From NCBI GenBank assembly GCA_030148805.1, contig JASBSS010000018.1, forward strand, positions 124,001 to 188,000: 64,000 nt of DNA, written 5' to 3'. The notes below the pieces were generated by a model. It was not told the DNA's origin and searched no databases. It saw nothing but the letters and a program-made list of their open reading frames with translations. Position 1 is the first letter of the stretch; every line of letters starts with the position of its first letter. The translations under genes were made by a program, and so were the position numbers. Origin of the DNA: Thiogranum sp. GTDB taxonomy: Bacteria; Pseudomonadota; Gammaproteobacteria; DSM-19610. This document shows, piece by piece, positions 55,329 through 64,000 of this stretch.

Positions 55329-57491
55329 TTACTGCAGCAGCGACAATGCCAGCTGCGGCAGACCATTGGCCTGGGCCAGAATCGCGACACCTGCCTGCTG
55401 CAGGATCTGATTCCGGGTCAGGTTGGCCGTTTCGGCCGCGAAGTCCGCGTCCTGAACACGGCTGCGGGCAGCGCTCAGGTTTTCGGAGGTCGCACTCAGG
55501 TTGGCGATGGTCGAACCCAGACGGTTCTGCACCGCACCCAGATCGGAACGGATACCGGAGACCTGCGCCAGGGCGCCGTCGACCAGCGAGATCGCCTTGT
55601 TGGCGCCATCAACCGTGGTGAGATCGATGGTGTTGATCGCGCTCAAGGTCGGCGTCGCCGAGGCCAAACCGGATTTCGCCAGGCCACCGATATTGTTCTC
55701 GGTAATGGAGAAGATCTCCGAGGAGTTCAGCGAGATGGTCCCGCGGCCGACCAGCGCCGTGGTCGCACCATCGGTACCCGCCGTCGCCGTTCCGCCGACC
55801 AACGCGTTCGCGGTACCGGTGGAAACCGGCTCGGTCACCGCCAGGTTGCTGACACCGGAACCCAGCAGATCGGAGGTCAGGGTCACCACATTGGTGCCCG
55901 CCGCGGTGATGTTGGTGTTACCCAGCGACTGCTGGTTGTTGATGGCCGCCGCCAACAAACCACCGGCGTTGGCATCGGACGTACCCAGCGCCACCGCGAC
56001 GTTGCCCGCGCCGACCGGCGTACCGCCGGTGAAGACGAACTCGTAGGTCACGCCGGCGACATTGACGGTGTCACCCACCGCGACGCCCGCGCCCGTGGTG
56101 ACCGCATTGTTGATCGTCGGGTCGGTAGCACCGGCGACGGACTGGGTCAGGCTGATGTTGCTGGTGGTGCTGGTGACGAAGTCCGAGGTCAGCGTCAGCA
56201 CGCCGCTGCCGTTGTCCGCCACGGAGGCCTGAGCATTGAAGGCCGCGTTGGCGTTCAGCTGGGTGAACAACGCCGTGGCGTTTGCCGCACCCGAACCGGC
56301 ACCCGCTGCGGTTGCCGCACCGAGGGAGATATTACCGCCGGCGGTGGTGCCACCGGCCGCCGTCCCCGAGTCGAACTCGAAGGTCTGAGCGTTGACGGTA
56401 AAGGTGTCGTTATCCGCGACAACCGTAGAGTCGGTGAAGGTGATCGAGGACTGGCCCTGCACACCGTTGGCGAAGGTGATGGTGTTGGTGGACGCCGTGG
56501 CGGTGCCGTCGCGCACTTCCAGACCCGAGGCGTTTTCCAGGCGGTTGGCACCCGCGTTACCGTTGGCGCCGGTAATGGCGATGTCGGCACCGGTGGCCGA
56601 AGACAGCGTCAAGCGCCCGGTGGTGCTGTCGGCCGTGGCGGTCACGCCGGTCTGGTTGCTGACCGCGTTGATCGCCGCCGCCAGGTTGGCGCCCTGCTGG
56701 GCCACGTCCAGCGAACCGGCCGTGCCGCCGATGTTCACCCCGTTGATGACCAGATCGCCCGACTGCAGGCTCTGGTTCGCCCGCAGGTCGTTGGCGCTGG
56801 TCACGGAACTGTTGCTCGCCGTCGCGGTGACGCCGGTCTGGTTGGAGACATTGTTGATGGCCGCGGCCTTGGCTTCGGCCGAACCGCTGGTGGTGGCACC
56901 GACGTCGACGCCGTTGATGACCAGGTCGCCGGCGGCCAGGTTCGCACCCGTGACCGCGGCGGCACCCAGGCCCTGATAGGAGCCCAGGCTGTCGATGGAG
57001 GCGTTGCCCACGCTGATGGAGATCGTCTGGTTGGCGTTGGCGCCGACCTGGAACTGGGCGGCCTGGAAGGAGCCGTCGAGCACGTTCTGACCGTTGAACT
57101 GCGTGGTGGTGGCGATACGGCTCAGCTCCGCCAGCAGCTGGCTGGATTCCGCATTCAGCGCGTCGCGGTCGGAGGCCGAGTTGGTGGAGTTGGCCGACTG
57201 GATGGCCAGCTCACGGATACGCTGCAACAGGTTGCCGCTTTCGCTCAGCGCGCCTTCGGCCACCTGCGACAGCGAAATACCGTCGTTGGCGTTACGCACC
57301 GCCTGATTGAGACCCCGAATCTGGGAAGTGAAACGCTCGGAAATCGCCAGACCGGCGGCGTCGTCGCGCGCGCTGTTGATGCGCAGGCCGGAGGACAGAC
57401 GCTGCAGCGAAGTCGCCAGCGAATCCTGAGAGGAAGACAAGTTGCGCTGCGCATTGAGCGAGGCAACGTTCGTGTTGATACCTAAAGCCAT
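55329..57491 (-). CDS. fliC: Flagellin
   Basis: Filament subunit. From ATG 57491 ([18 protein letters not shown]) the product has 720 residues, larger than the typical 280-500. The N-terminal D0/D1 region (1-165) has [22 protein letters not shown] and the C-terminal D1/D0 region (about 600-720) has [21 protein letters not shown]. The central part holds four related modules at about 187-225, 245-308, 358-450 and 472-553, rich in Ala, Gly, Thr and Asn and nearly free of charge. The first two share [11 protein letters not shown] at 215-225 and 277-287. A sigma28 promoter lies upstream. Confidence 0.98.
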   Translation of the reverse strand: MALGINTNVASLNAQRNLSSSQDSLATSLQRLSSGLRINSARDDAAGLAISERFTSQIRGLNQAVRNANDGISLSQVAEGALSESGNLLQRIRELAIQSANSTNSASDRDALNAESSQLLAELSRIATTTQFNGQNVLDGSFQAAQFQVGANANQTISISVGNASIDSLGSYQGLGAAAVTGANLAAGDLVINGVDVGATTSGSAEAKAAAINNVSNQTGVTATASNSSVTSANDLRANQSLQSGDLVINGVNIGGTAGSLDVAQQGANLAAAINAVSNQTGVTATADSTTGRLTLSSATGADIAITGANGNAGANRLENASGLEVRDGTATASTNTITFANGVQGQSSITFTDSTVVADNDTFTVNAQTFEFDSGTAAGGTTAGGNISLGAATAAGAGSGAANATALFTQLNANAAFNAQASVADNGSGVLTLTSDFVTSTTSNISLTQSVAGATDPTINNAVTTGAGVAVGDTVNVAGVTYEFVFTGGTPVGAGNVAVALGTSDANAGGLLAAAINNQQSLGNTNITAAGTNVVTLTSDLLGSGVSNLAVTEPVSTGTANALVGGTATAGTDGATTALVGRGTISLNSSEIFSITENNIGGLAKSGLASATPTLSAINTIDLTTVDGANKAISLVDGALAQVSGIRSDLGAVQNRLGSTIANLSATSENLSAARSRVQDADFAAETANLTRNQILQQAGVAILAQANGLPQLALSLLQ

Positions 57492-57595
57492 GTTAACTCT
57501 CCTCAACCCTGGCCGGCTCGGCGGCCGCGCCACGGATTAGGTTAATTTTCAGCGGATATACTTCGGCAACGAAATATTTACCGCTCCCGACATTC

Positions 57596-57622
57596 GTAGC
57601 GGCCCTGGAGAGAAAATCTTTA
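57596..57622 (-). promoter_or_regulatory. Sigma28 (FliA) promoter of fliC
   Basis: On the minus strand TAAAGATT, an 11-base spacer and GCCGCTAC match TAAAGTTT-N11-GCCGATAA. The start near 57588 gives a leader of about 97 nt. Confidence 0.8.
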
Positions 57623-57726
57623 AGCTTCGGAGCAGCTTCCGCCGACCTCGGCCCGGCAGGGGTCGGAGCGCCCGCGATCCCGTGCAAGTGCATGATAAAA
57701 ATGCTCAAATTTCATGCGGCGGAGAA

Positions 57727-57735
57727 TGTTAGAAT
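57727..57735 (+). promoter_or_regulatory. Extended -10 element of the PPTase gene
   Basis: TGT precedes TAGAAT (57730-57735), an extended -10 of sigma70 type; no good -35 is seen. The start near 57742 leaves a leader of about 196 nt. The 446-base gap 57492-57937 holds this element, the fliC promoter and no gene I accept. Confidence 0.4.
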
Positions 57736-57937
57736 GGCGCCTGCAAGCGCCCCTGGGGTCGCCGCACGAGACACTGCCCGCGCGTCCGGACCGCAGCGAC
57801 CCGAGCGGCCCAACCTCAGCGCCAGCGGGTCGGCGACAAGACGGATTGGCCAGCGCCTGCCGCCCGCCCCGGTAGCGCCGAGACCGGTCCGAGGGTCCGA
57901 GTGAAGGCGCAGCGAGAACTACAGGATTGCCATCGGC

Positions 57938-58702
57938 ATGAGTGCCCCATCACCCCGACACGAAGCGCTGCTGCAACAGACGCATATCTGGTATCTGGAC
58001 CCCGATGCGCCGATCGAGGGCGGTGACGCGGCCGCACTCCACGCCACCCTTTCGGCCCGGGAACAGGCGCAATACCGGCGTTTCCACTCCCCATGCCACG
58101 CCCAGCGTTATCTGCTTTCGCACGCCATGCTGCGGCAGGTGCTATCCCATTACGTGGCTACGCCGCCGGCCGAGCTGGCATTCCGCCGCGGGCCCCACGG
58201 CAAACCGGGGCTCGCCCCGGTGGGCACGGCGCCGCTGGAATTCAATCTGACCCACACCGTTGGCCTGGCCGCCTGTGTGGTGACCCGGGGGCGCGCCTGC
58301 GGCATCGACGCCGAACAGCTCGCCCAGCGCCGGGACCCCCTGGGGGTGGCCCGGCGTATGTTCTCGGCCGCGGAAGTGGCCGAGTTGGCGCGGCTGGAAG
58401 GACCGCGGCGACTGGAATATTTCTATACCCGCTGGACACTGCGCGAAGCCTACGTCAAGGCACGGGGCCTGGGCCTGTCGTTTCCGATGCGCCGCCTTCA
58501 ATTCGCCCTCAGCGATGAAAGCATCGATCTGACCGTGGCGCCCGAACTGAACCGGGAGGGACAGGACTGGGACTTTCGCCTGTTACGGCCGCGCCCGGAC
58601 CATCTGCTGGCGGTGGCTGAACAACGCCTGCGCGCGGCAGGAAGCGAACTGATCGTGCGGGAGTGGCGTTTCGACGCCCCCGGCCTGGCGGCTGGGTCTT
58701 AG
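57938..58702 (+). CDS. 4'-phosphopantetheinyl transferase (Sfp type)
   Basis: Transfers phosphopantetheine from CoA to a serine of a carrier protein. The 254-residue product has the Sfp-type motifs: FNLTHTVGLAACVV, the metal-binding GIDAEQ, and FYTRWTLREAYVKARGLGL, where Arg replaces the first Lys of the usual W-KEA-K. It is the only plus-strand gene among flagellar genes, and its stop overlaps the flgL stop on the other strand by three bases. No carrier protein, polyketide or peptide synthase is in the window. The substrate is unknown; a link to flagellin modification or to general lipid/siderophore synthesis is speculative. Confidence 0.92.
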   Translation: MSAPSPRHEALLQQTHIWYLDPDAPIEGGDAAALHATLSAREQAQYRRFHSPCHAQRYLLSHAMLRQVLSHYVATPPAELAFRRGPHGKPGLAPVGTAPLEFNLTHTVGLAACVVTRGRACGIDAEQLAQRRDPLGVARRMFSAAEVAELARLEGPRRLEYFYTRWTLREAYVKARGLGLSFPMRRLQFALSDESIDLTVAPELNREGQDWDFRLLRPRPDHLLAVAEQRLRAAGSELIVREWRFDAPGLAAGS

Positions 58703-59601
58703 AGGAAGTTGAACAGGTTCAGGTTCTGCACCCGGACGAAAGCCTGCTGAGCCGCCTGCAGAGTGACGCTTTGCTGGCTCAGCCGGGTCGCCGCTTCGCT
58801 GAAGTCGAGGTCCTCGACGTTGGAACGGACACTCTCGAGCTGCTCCAGGGTGGCGGCGTTGATGCTCTTCTGACTGTCCAGCGCGTTCAGCCTGGCACCG
58901 GCGGTGGCGCGGAACCCCACCAGGTGCTCCATCGCCGCGTCGAGCTGAGCGAGACTGGCGCTATCGGGCGCGTTGGCCTCCAGATCGTTGGCCAGATTAT
59001 TCAAGGTCGAGAACACGTCCTCGTAGCCCCCGGCGGCCGTCGGGATCTTCATGAACACCTCCAGCCCCGAGTCGCCATCGGCGATCCGTCGGGATGGCCC
59101 GACCTGGAGCTGGCGCTGGCCCTGGTCGCCGGCATAGCTGAAGGTTCCGGCGCCGTCGCTGGAAAACGGGGGATTGCGTTGCTGAAAGCCGGCGAAGAGA
59201 AACCCGCCGCTGCCATCACGCCGGTTCGCCAGGGCGAGGACCTCCTCGCCGATCTGGCGGATCTCGCCGGCAATGGCTTTACGGTCGAGCAGACCGTTGG
59301 TGTCGTTGAGCCCCTGCACCGTCAGTTCGCGCGCCCGCTGCAAGGCGTCACCGACCGAACCGAGCGTGCTGTCCTCCAACCCGAGGCGGGCGCTGGCCTG
59401 ATCGATATTCTTCTGGAATTGCGCGGTCAGTTTGGCCGTCTCGGACAGCCCCAACAGCTGCGCCGCGCCACTGGGGTCGTCGGAGGGGGCGTTGATACGC
59501 TTGCCGCTGGACAGCTGTAGCTGCGTCTTGGCCAGCTGCGTCTGTTGCTCAAGAATGGAATTCACGCCCTGTCGAAACATCTGCAAGGTACCGATACGCA
59601 T
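58699..59601 (-). CDS. flgL: Flagellar hook-filament junction protein FlgL (HAP3)
   Basis: FlgL joins FlgK to the flagellin filament. The 300-residue product resembles a short flagellin: N-terminal MRIGTLQMFRQGVNSILEQQTQLAKTQLQLSSGKRI and C-terminal FSEAATRLSQQSVTLQAAQQAFVRVQNLNLFNFL-type helices. It lies three bases after flgK and converges on the PPTase gene with overlapping stops. Confidence 0.97.
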   Translation of the reverse strand: MRIGTLQMFRQGVNSILEQQTQLAKTQLQLSSGKRINAPSDDPSGAAQLLGLSETAKLTAQFQKNIDQASARLGLEDSTLGSVGDALQRARELTVQGLNDTNGLLDRKAIAGEIRQIGEEVLALANRRDGSGGFLFAGFQQRNPPFSSDGAGTFSYAGDQGQRQLQVGPSRRIADGDSGLEVFMKIPTAAGGYEDVFSTLNNLANDLEANAPDSASLAQLDAAMEHLVGFRATAGARLNALDSQKSINAATLEQLESVRSNVEDLDFSEAATRLSQQSVTLQAAQQAFVRVQNLNLFNFL

Positions 59602-59603
59602 GA

Positions 59604-61541
59604 CTATCTCCCGATGGCGCTGAGCAAGGTCTGGAACGTCGTCTCGGCGGTGGAGATCACCTGGGCGACCGCCTGGTAAGCCTGCTGGAAGCGCAACAGG
59701 TTAGCGGCCTCTTCGTCCAGATTTACACCGGAAACCGCGTCGCGCGACTCCTGCGCCTGAGTCAGGAGCGCGGCCTGCGCCTCGGCGGTGACCTGGGCGC
59801 TGCGTGTCTGGGTGCCCAATTGACCGACCAATTGGCCATAGGCGCCCTGAAAACTGGCGGCCCCACCTTCCATCGTATTCGCCGTCTGCAATCCGGCGAG
59901 CCGCAGAGCGTTGCCGTTGTCCCCGCTGGCGCCGGCATTGTCGGCCAGGCGGAAGGCGTCGCCGTCCTGCGGCGTGCCGGTCACCGAGAAGCTGACGCCC
60001 GCCACCGTAAAGGTGCTGCCGCTGTCGGTGGCGGGATCATAAGCAATGGCACCGGTGGCGTCGCCCGAATAGAGGAACTGCTGCCCGGCGGCGTCGTAGG
60101 TCAGGGTGATGCCGCTGGAAAGCCGGACAAAGCTGGCATCGACACCCTGCAGCTTGAAGGCGGCGTCGCCGGCGTTGGTGGGCAGGCCGTTGGCGTTGGT
60201 GGCCTCGATCACTTTCACCGGCGAGGCCGCGGCGACCGCGCGAGCGCTGTCGATCAGCAGGTCGCTACCGGCACTACCGCCGCGGGTGGGTTTCACCAGA
60301 AAGCGATCACCCGCGGCGGCACCGGCGGACACCACCAGCCGCAGTCCGTCGGCCACAAAGGGATCGGCCGGGGTTCCGGTTCCACTCATGGGAACCACCT
60401 GTCCGGAGACCGCGTCGGTCAGCGACCAGGCGCCGCCGGAGTAGGCCAACACATAATCCTTGGTGGTCAACTGATCGACATTGGCAGGATCCAGGCTCGC
60501 CGCGACCGACGCCGAACCGGAATTACGCGCGCTGGCGGAAACCTCGGGTTGCGCGAAGCTGAAAAAGTCGCCGCCCATGCTGTTGTTCAGGTCCATACCG
60601 AGCCGGTGCTGGGCGTTGAAGGTCACCGCCAGGGTGGTCGCCACGCGTCCAAGGGCGTTCTGCGCCGGATTGAGCACCTGGTCGCGAACGTCGAGCACCG
60701 CGCCCAATCTGCCGCCGCTCAGGTTGCCGGTGATCACCGTATCGGCATTCGGGCCGGCGATGGCGACCTCCACGCGCTGGGCGTCGAAATCATTGGTCAC
60801 CGCCTTCAGCGGCGTGGCGAGAAAACGCGTGACCAGCGGCTGGCCGCTGCCGACGAACACGTTCACCGCGCCGTCGTCCTGCTCTACCGTGCGCACCGAG
60901 ACCAGGGCCGAGAGTTTGGTGATGAGAGTATCGCGCTTGTCCAGCAGGTCGTTGGGGATCTGCCCCGTCCCCTGACCGGATGAATCGACAATGGCGCGGT
61001 TGGCCTCCGCGATGGCGCTGGTCAGCCCGTTGATATCCTTGGTGAGGTTGGCGATGCCGCCGTTGATTTCCGCGCGCATCGCGTCGAGCTGGCCGTTGAG
61101 GTTGTGGAAGCGACTGGTCAGCGATTCGCCCTCCGAGAGCAGCAACTGGCGCGAGGGGATGGACGCGGGGTCGTTGGAAACCTCGTGCACGGCCGCGAAA
61201 AAACTCTCCAGCCCGGCGTTGAGACCGGCCTTGGTGTCGCCGAGCAGATTGGAGATGCGGGCGGAGAACTGCGCCAGACTGTCATATTGCGCGCTGGTGC
61301 TGGTGCTCGAGCGCAGCCGGTCGACGGCGAATTGGTCGAACATCCGGCTGATGCTCTCGATCTGCACCCCGTTGCCGATGTAACCCTGCCCGTTGAAACT
61401 CGGTTGCAGCGTGCCGAGTTCCACCCGCTGACGGGAAAAACCGTCGGTATTGGCGTTATTGATATTGTGTCCGGCCACCGAAATGGCGCGCTGGAACACC
61501 TGCAGCCCGGATGCGGCTGTGCCTAGCAACCCTACGGCCAT
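59604..61541 (-). CDS. flgK: Flagellar hook-associated protein 1, FlgK
   Basis: FlgK is the first hook-filament junction protein. The 645-residue product has the flagellar rod/hook N-terminal signature SGLQVFQRAISVAGHNINNANTDGFSRQ and the C-terminal EEAANLLRFQQAYQAVAQVISTAETTFQTLL. A central insertion makes it longer than the E. coli protein (547). It follows flgJ by 55 bases. Confidence 0.97.
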   Translation of the reverse strand: MAVGLLGTAASGLQVFQRAISVAGHNINNANTDGFSRQRVELGTLQPSFNGQGYIGNGVQIESISRMFDQFAVDRLRSSTSTSAQYDSLAQFSARISNLLGDTKAGLNAGLESFFAAVHEVSNDPASIPSRQLLLSEGESLTSRFHNLNGQLDAMRAEINGGIANLTKDINGLTSAIAEANRAIVDSSGQGTGQIPNDLLDKRDTLITKLSALVSVRTVEQDDGAVNVFVGSGQPLVTRFLATPLKAVTNDFDAQRVEVAIAGPNADTVITGNLSGGRLGAVLDVRDQVLNPAQNALGRVATTLAVTFNAQHRLGMDLNNSMGGDFFSFAQPEVSASARNSGSASVAASLDPANVDQLTTKDYVLAYSGGAWSLTDAVSGQVVPMSGTGTPADPFVADGLRLVVSAGAAAGDRFLVKPTRGGSAGSDLLIDSARAVAAASPVKVIEATNANGLPTNAGDAAFKLQGVDASFVRLSSGITLTYDAAGQQFLYSGDATGAIAYDPATDSGSTFTVAGVSFSVTGTPQDGDAFRLADNAGASGDNGNALRLAGLQTANTMEGGAASFQGAYGQLVGQLGTQTRSAQVTAEAQAALLTQAQESRDAVSGVNLDEEAANLLRFQQAYQAVAQVISTAETTFQTLLSAIGR

Positions 61542-61596
61542 ATGCTCATCTCCCCGCGCTCGGCCTGACGAAACGACTCAATGATGGCGACATCCA

Positions 61597-62532
61597 TCAA
61601 CCCCACGGCTCCTGCCCCGTGTCCACGGAGCCGCCGAGCGCATCGCGCAACCGGGCTCCGTTCATAATGGTCTGTATTTTCCGGTGGTACTCCGGGTCGG
61701 TGGCGTAACCGGCACGCGAAAGTTCGCGCGTGAACGCCGCCGGATCCGCCGCCTGGTCTAAGGCCTGGTGGTAACGCGGATTCGACTGGAGAAAATTCAC
61801 ATAATCCGAAAAACCCGCCGCCAGTGAGTCATAAGCACGAAACGGCGCGCGCTCCCTGCGCATCAAACCGTCCCGGAACTCGACGGTATCGGTCAAGGCC
61901 CGCTCACCCTGCCAGTCGCTGCCGGCTTTGATACCGAACAGATTGAAGCTGTTGCTCCCGTCGGGGTGACGAATCATGCGCTGCCCCCAACCGGTCTCCA
62001 GCGCGGCCTGGGCGATCAGAACCTGTGGCGTCGTCCCCAGTTCAGCCGCCGCCTCGCTGGCGTGCGGCAGCAAATCGCGCACGAAGTCCTCCGGCGACTG
62101 CGGCTGCCAATCCTTGTCCACGCCGGCGCTCGCCAGCGGAAGCTGAGCGGCACTGGCGTCAAGACGTCGGTGTGGGGTTATTGCGCCGGCGCTCGCCGCG
62201 CCCCCGTGCGCGGTATTGGCGCCATCGGAGCCGGCGCGCGTCAACTGACGCACCATCATATCGGCAAGGCCCAGACTTCCGCTCTTGCTCAGATCCAGCG
62301 CGATCTGCTGGTCGTACATGGACTGATAGGTTTTTACGTGCTCGCTGTCCATGATGCCTTCGCCCAGGCTTGCCTCGCGCATGCTCTTGAGCATCATCTG
62401 GATGAACAAGGCCTCGAACTGGCCGGCGACCTTGCGCAAGCTCTGCTTGTCGTTGTTGGCCGCCTCGGCGCGTAACTGCGACAGACCTTGAAAGTCGGTA
62501 TAGACGTCGGCGTATTGGGAAGCGATATCCAT
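61597..62532 (-). CDS. flgJ: Peptidoglycan hydrolase and rod-capping protein FlgJ
   Basis: FlgJ opens the cell wall for the rod and guides its assembly. The 311-residue product has an N-terminal rod-binding domain (KVAGQFEALFIQMMLKSMREA) and a C-terminal GH73 glucosaminidase with the catalytic Glu in AQAALETGWGQRM and the segment NSFNLFGIKAG. It lies 16 bases after flgI. Confidence 0.97.
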   Translation of the reverse strand: MDIASQYADVYTDFQGLSQLRAEAANNDKQSLRKVAGQFEALFIQMMLKSMREASLGEGIMDSEHVKTYQSMYDQQIALDLSKSGSLGLADMMVRQLTRAGSDGANTAHGGAASAGAITPHRRLDASAAQLPLASAGVDKDWQPQSPEDFVRDLLPHASEAAAELGTTPQVLIAQAALETGWGQRMIRHPDGSNSFNLFGIKAGSDWQGERALTDTVEFRDGLMRRERAPFRAYDSLAAGFSDYVNFLQSNPRYHQALDQAADPAAFTRELSRAGYATDPEYHRKIQTIMNGARLRDALGGSVDTGQEPWG

Positions 62533-62548
62533 GGCGATGCGACCGGGC

Positions 62549-63649
62549 CTAGATCACCACCAACTCGGCGCGCAACGCACCGGCCTGTTTCAGCGCCTGC
62601 AAAATGGCCACGATGTCGGCCGGCGTGGCGCCAACCCGGTTCACGCCGTCGACGATGTCCTGCAAGGTCACGATCGGCGGAATCATGAACGTATGGTTGC
62701 CCTTGAACTCGGCGCTGAGATCGCTTTGCTGGGTGACCACCGTCTGACCGCCGGTGGCGAAGGCGCCGGGCTGACTGGCCTGCTGATTCTCGGTGACCGT
62801 CACCACCAGGGTGCCGTGCGAAACCGCCGCCGGCATGATGCGCACGTTGGCGCCGATGACGACGGTGCCGGTACGCGAATTCACCACCACCCGCGCCGCC
62901 GCTTCGCCGGGGTTGACGACAATGTTTTCCACCAGCGAGGCGAAGGCCACCCGCTGCGTGGGCTCGGAGGGGGCGCTCACCCGGATCGAAACGGCGTCCA
63001 CGGCGCTGGCGATCCCCGGTCCGACGGTCTCGTTGATCGCCTTCACCAACCGGTTGGCGGTGGTGAAATCCGAGCGGTTCAGATTGAGCGTGAACGAGTC
63101 GCCCTGCATGAAGGGATTGGGCACCACCCGCTCGACGGTGGCGCCATTGGGGATGGTGCCGACGCTGGGCACGTTGACGGTGATGTTGGAACCGTCCGAA
63201 CCCGAGGCGTTCAGACCGCTGACCAGCAGATCACCCTGGGCCACGGCGTACACGCGACCGTCGGCGCCCTTGAGGGGCGACATCAACAACGAGCCGCCGC
63301 GCAGGCTCTTGGCGTTGCCGATGGAGGAAACGGTGACATCGATCGTCTGACCAACCTTGGCAAAAGCCGGGAGATTGGCGTGAATCGCCACGGCCGCGAT
63401 ATTTTTCAGCCGCGGATTGGAACCCGGAGGCAGGACGATGCCGAACTGCTTCAACATGTTCTGCAGCGACTGCACCGTGAACGGCGTCTGGCTGGTCTGG
63501 TCTCCACTGCCGTCCAGGCCGACCACCAGGCCATATCCGACCAGCTGGTTGTCGCGCACACCGGCGACGTGCGCCAGGTCCTTGATACGTTCGGCGTTGG
63601 CCAGGCCGGAGAGCAGCAGCAGGCCCACGAAGATCCATAAATTACGCAT
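62549..63649 (-). CDS. flgI: Flagellar P-ring protein FlgI
   Basis: FlgI forms the periplasmic P ring. The product has 366 residues from ATG 63649 with a signal peptide ([19 protein letters not shown], cleavage before ERIKDL). The mature part has [20 protein letters not shown] and the C-terminal [30 protein letters not shown]-type helix. It starts 23 bases after the flgH stop. Confidence 0.98.
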   Translation of the reverse strand: MRNLWIFVGLLLLSGLANAERIKDLAHVAGVRDNQLVGYGLVVGLDGSGDQTSQTPFTVQSLQNMLKQFGIVLPPGSNPRLKNIAAVAIHANLPAFAKVGQTIDVTVSSIGNAKSLRGGSLLMSPLKGADGRVYAVAQGDLLVSGLNASGSDGSNITVNVPSVGTIPNGATVERVVPNPFMQGDSFTLNLNRSDFTTANRLVKAINETVGPGIASAVDAVSIRVSAPSEPTQRVAFASLVENIVVNPGEAAARVVVNSRTGTVVIGANVRIMPAAVSHGTLVVTVTENQQASQPGAFATGGQTVVTQQSDLSAEFKGNHTFMIPPIVTLQDIVDGVNRVGATPADIVAILQALKQAGALRAELVVI

Positions 63650-63672
63650 GTAAACGCTCCGCTCCCTTCGCA

Positions 63673-64000
63673 TCAGAATGGCCAGATGGGGCTGTTGAAA
63701 AAGCGCGCCAGCCAACCCATGCTGTTGCTGTCGTGCATGAAGCCCTTGCCGCTGTAGGCAATGCGCGCATCACCTATCTGGGTAGACAGAATCGTGTTGT
63801 TGGGGTTGATATCCTGCGGACGGACAATACCCGAGATGCGGATATATTCCTCACCCTGGTTGAGGGTCAGCCATTTTTCGCCCCGCACCACCAGATTGCC
63901 GTTTGGCAGGACGTCGGCGATGGTAACGGTGATGGCGCCGCTCAGACTGTTGCTCTGGCTGGAATCGGCCTCGCCGTCGAAGGCGCGCGACGCCGACAAG
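63673..64000 (-). CDS. flgH: Flagellar L-ring protein FlgH (3' part, start beyond the window)
   Basis: FlgH forms the outer-membrane L ring. About 109 C-terminal residues are visible, with the conserved [35 protein letters not shown] and [17 protein letters not shown]. The lipoprotein signal is off the window edge. It leads the flgH-I-J-K-L run; upstream flg genes are expected beyond 64000. Confidence 0.97.
   Translation of the reverse strand, partial: LSASRAFDGEADSSQSNSLSGAITVTIADVLPNGNLVVRGEKWLTLNQGEEYIRISGIVRPQDINPNNTILSTQIGDARIAYSGKGFMHDSNSMGWLARFFNSPIWPF

Noticed and set aside
55770-56930. Repeated DNA in fliC considered as a CRISPR-like or tandem-repeat array
   Set aside because: The repeats follow protein modules in frame, have unequal spacing and no conserved nucleotide unit with spacers.
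57692-57904. A 70-codon plus-strand frame upstream of the PPTase gene
   Set aside because: Its start precedes the only promoter-like element, there is no ribosome site, and the Arg/Pro/Ala product looks like noncoding GC-rich sequence.

Overview
The window reads as a high-GC gammaproteobacterial chromosome with a polar flagellum. This rests on FlhF/FlhG (FleN), a FleQ-FleS-FleR cascade, MotC/MotD stators, ParC/ParP array-positioning proteins and a Pseudomonas-like gene order. The queA-tgt-yajC-secD-secF operon, a bacterial glycogen cluster with a GH57 enzyme and an AmmeMemoRadiSam gene pair would fit a sulfur-oxidising or phototrophic Chromatiales-type lineage, but the exact taxon cannot be read from the sequence.

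Layout. (1) 1-4831, minus strand: queA, tgt, yajC, secD and the 5' part of secF, i.e. queuosine tRNA modification plus the Sec accessory complex. (2) 4942-5028: a tRNA-Leu(CAA). (3) 5321-14689: glycogen metabolism. A DUF3417-type alpha-glucan phosphorylase (plus) converges on malQ, a GH57 glucanohydrolase and glgC (minus). glgC is divergent from glgB (plus) across a short region that holds a perfect 15-bp palindrome. (4) 14765-17020: Memo-like and AMMECR1-like genes, then a minus-strand protein with a GYF-like domain, one membrane helix and pentapeptide repeats. (5) 17121-18877: a FliK-like gene coupled to a stand-alone FlhB C-terminal domain (FlhX). (6) 18887-64000: about 45 kb of flagellar and chemotaxis genes, almost all on the minus strand. 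Read in the transcribed direction they are flgH-I-J-K-L, fliC, flaG, fliD-S-T, fleQ, fleS-R, fliE-F-G-H-I-J-K, a globin-coupled GGDEF-EAL protein, fliL-M-N-O-P-Q-R, flhB-A-F-G, fliA, cheY-Z-A-B, motC-D, parC-P, cheW, a small ORF and a DUF2802 gene. The only plus-strand gene inside this block is a 4'-phosphopantetheinyl transferase between fliC and flgL.

The promoters I can read give a regulatory scheme. fleQ has a sigma70 promoter whose -10 lies in a 23-bp near-palindrome. Good sigma54 -24/-12 elements precede fleSR, fliL, fliD and cheW. Sigma28 (FliA) elements precede cheY and fliC. This gives the order FleQ, then RpoN-dependent basal-body, export and fleSR genes, then FliA, then filament and chemotaxis genes. 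FleQ keeps the LFRS motif linked to c-di-GMP binding, and an oxygen-sensor-type c-di-GMP enzyme lies between fliK and fliL, so second-messenger control of this cluster is plausible.

I found no insertion sequence, prophage, CRISPR array or broken gene. The points most worth following are the globin sensor with an AT-hook-like N-terminus, the PPTase among filament genes, the exact 19-residue duplication in the CheA linker, the separate sigma54 promoter of cheW, the FliK2/FlhX pair, the GYF-pentapeptide membrane protein and two small undescribed ORFs in the che region.
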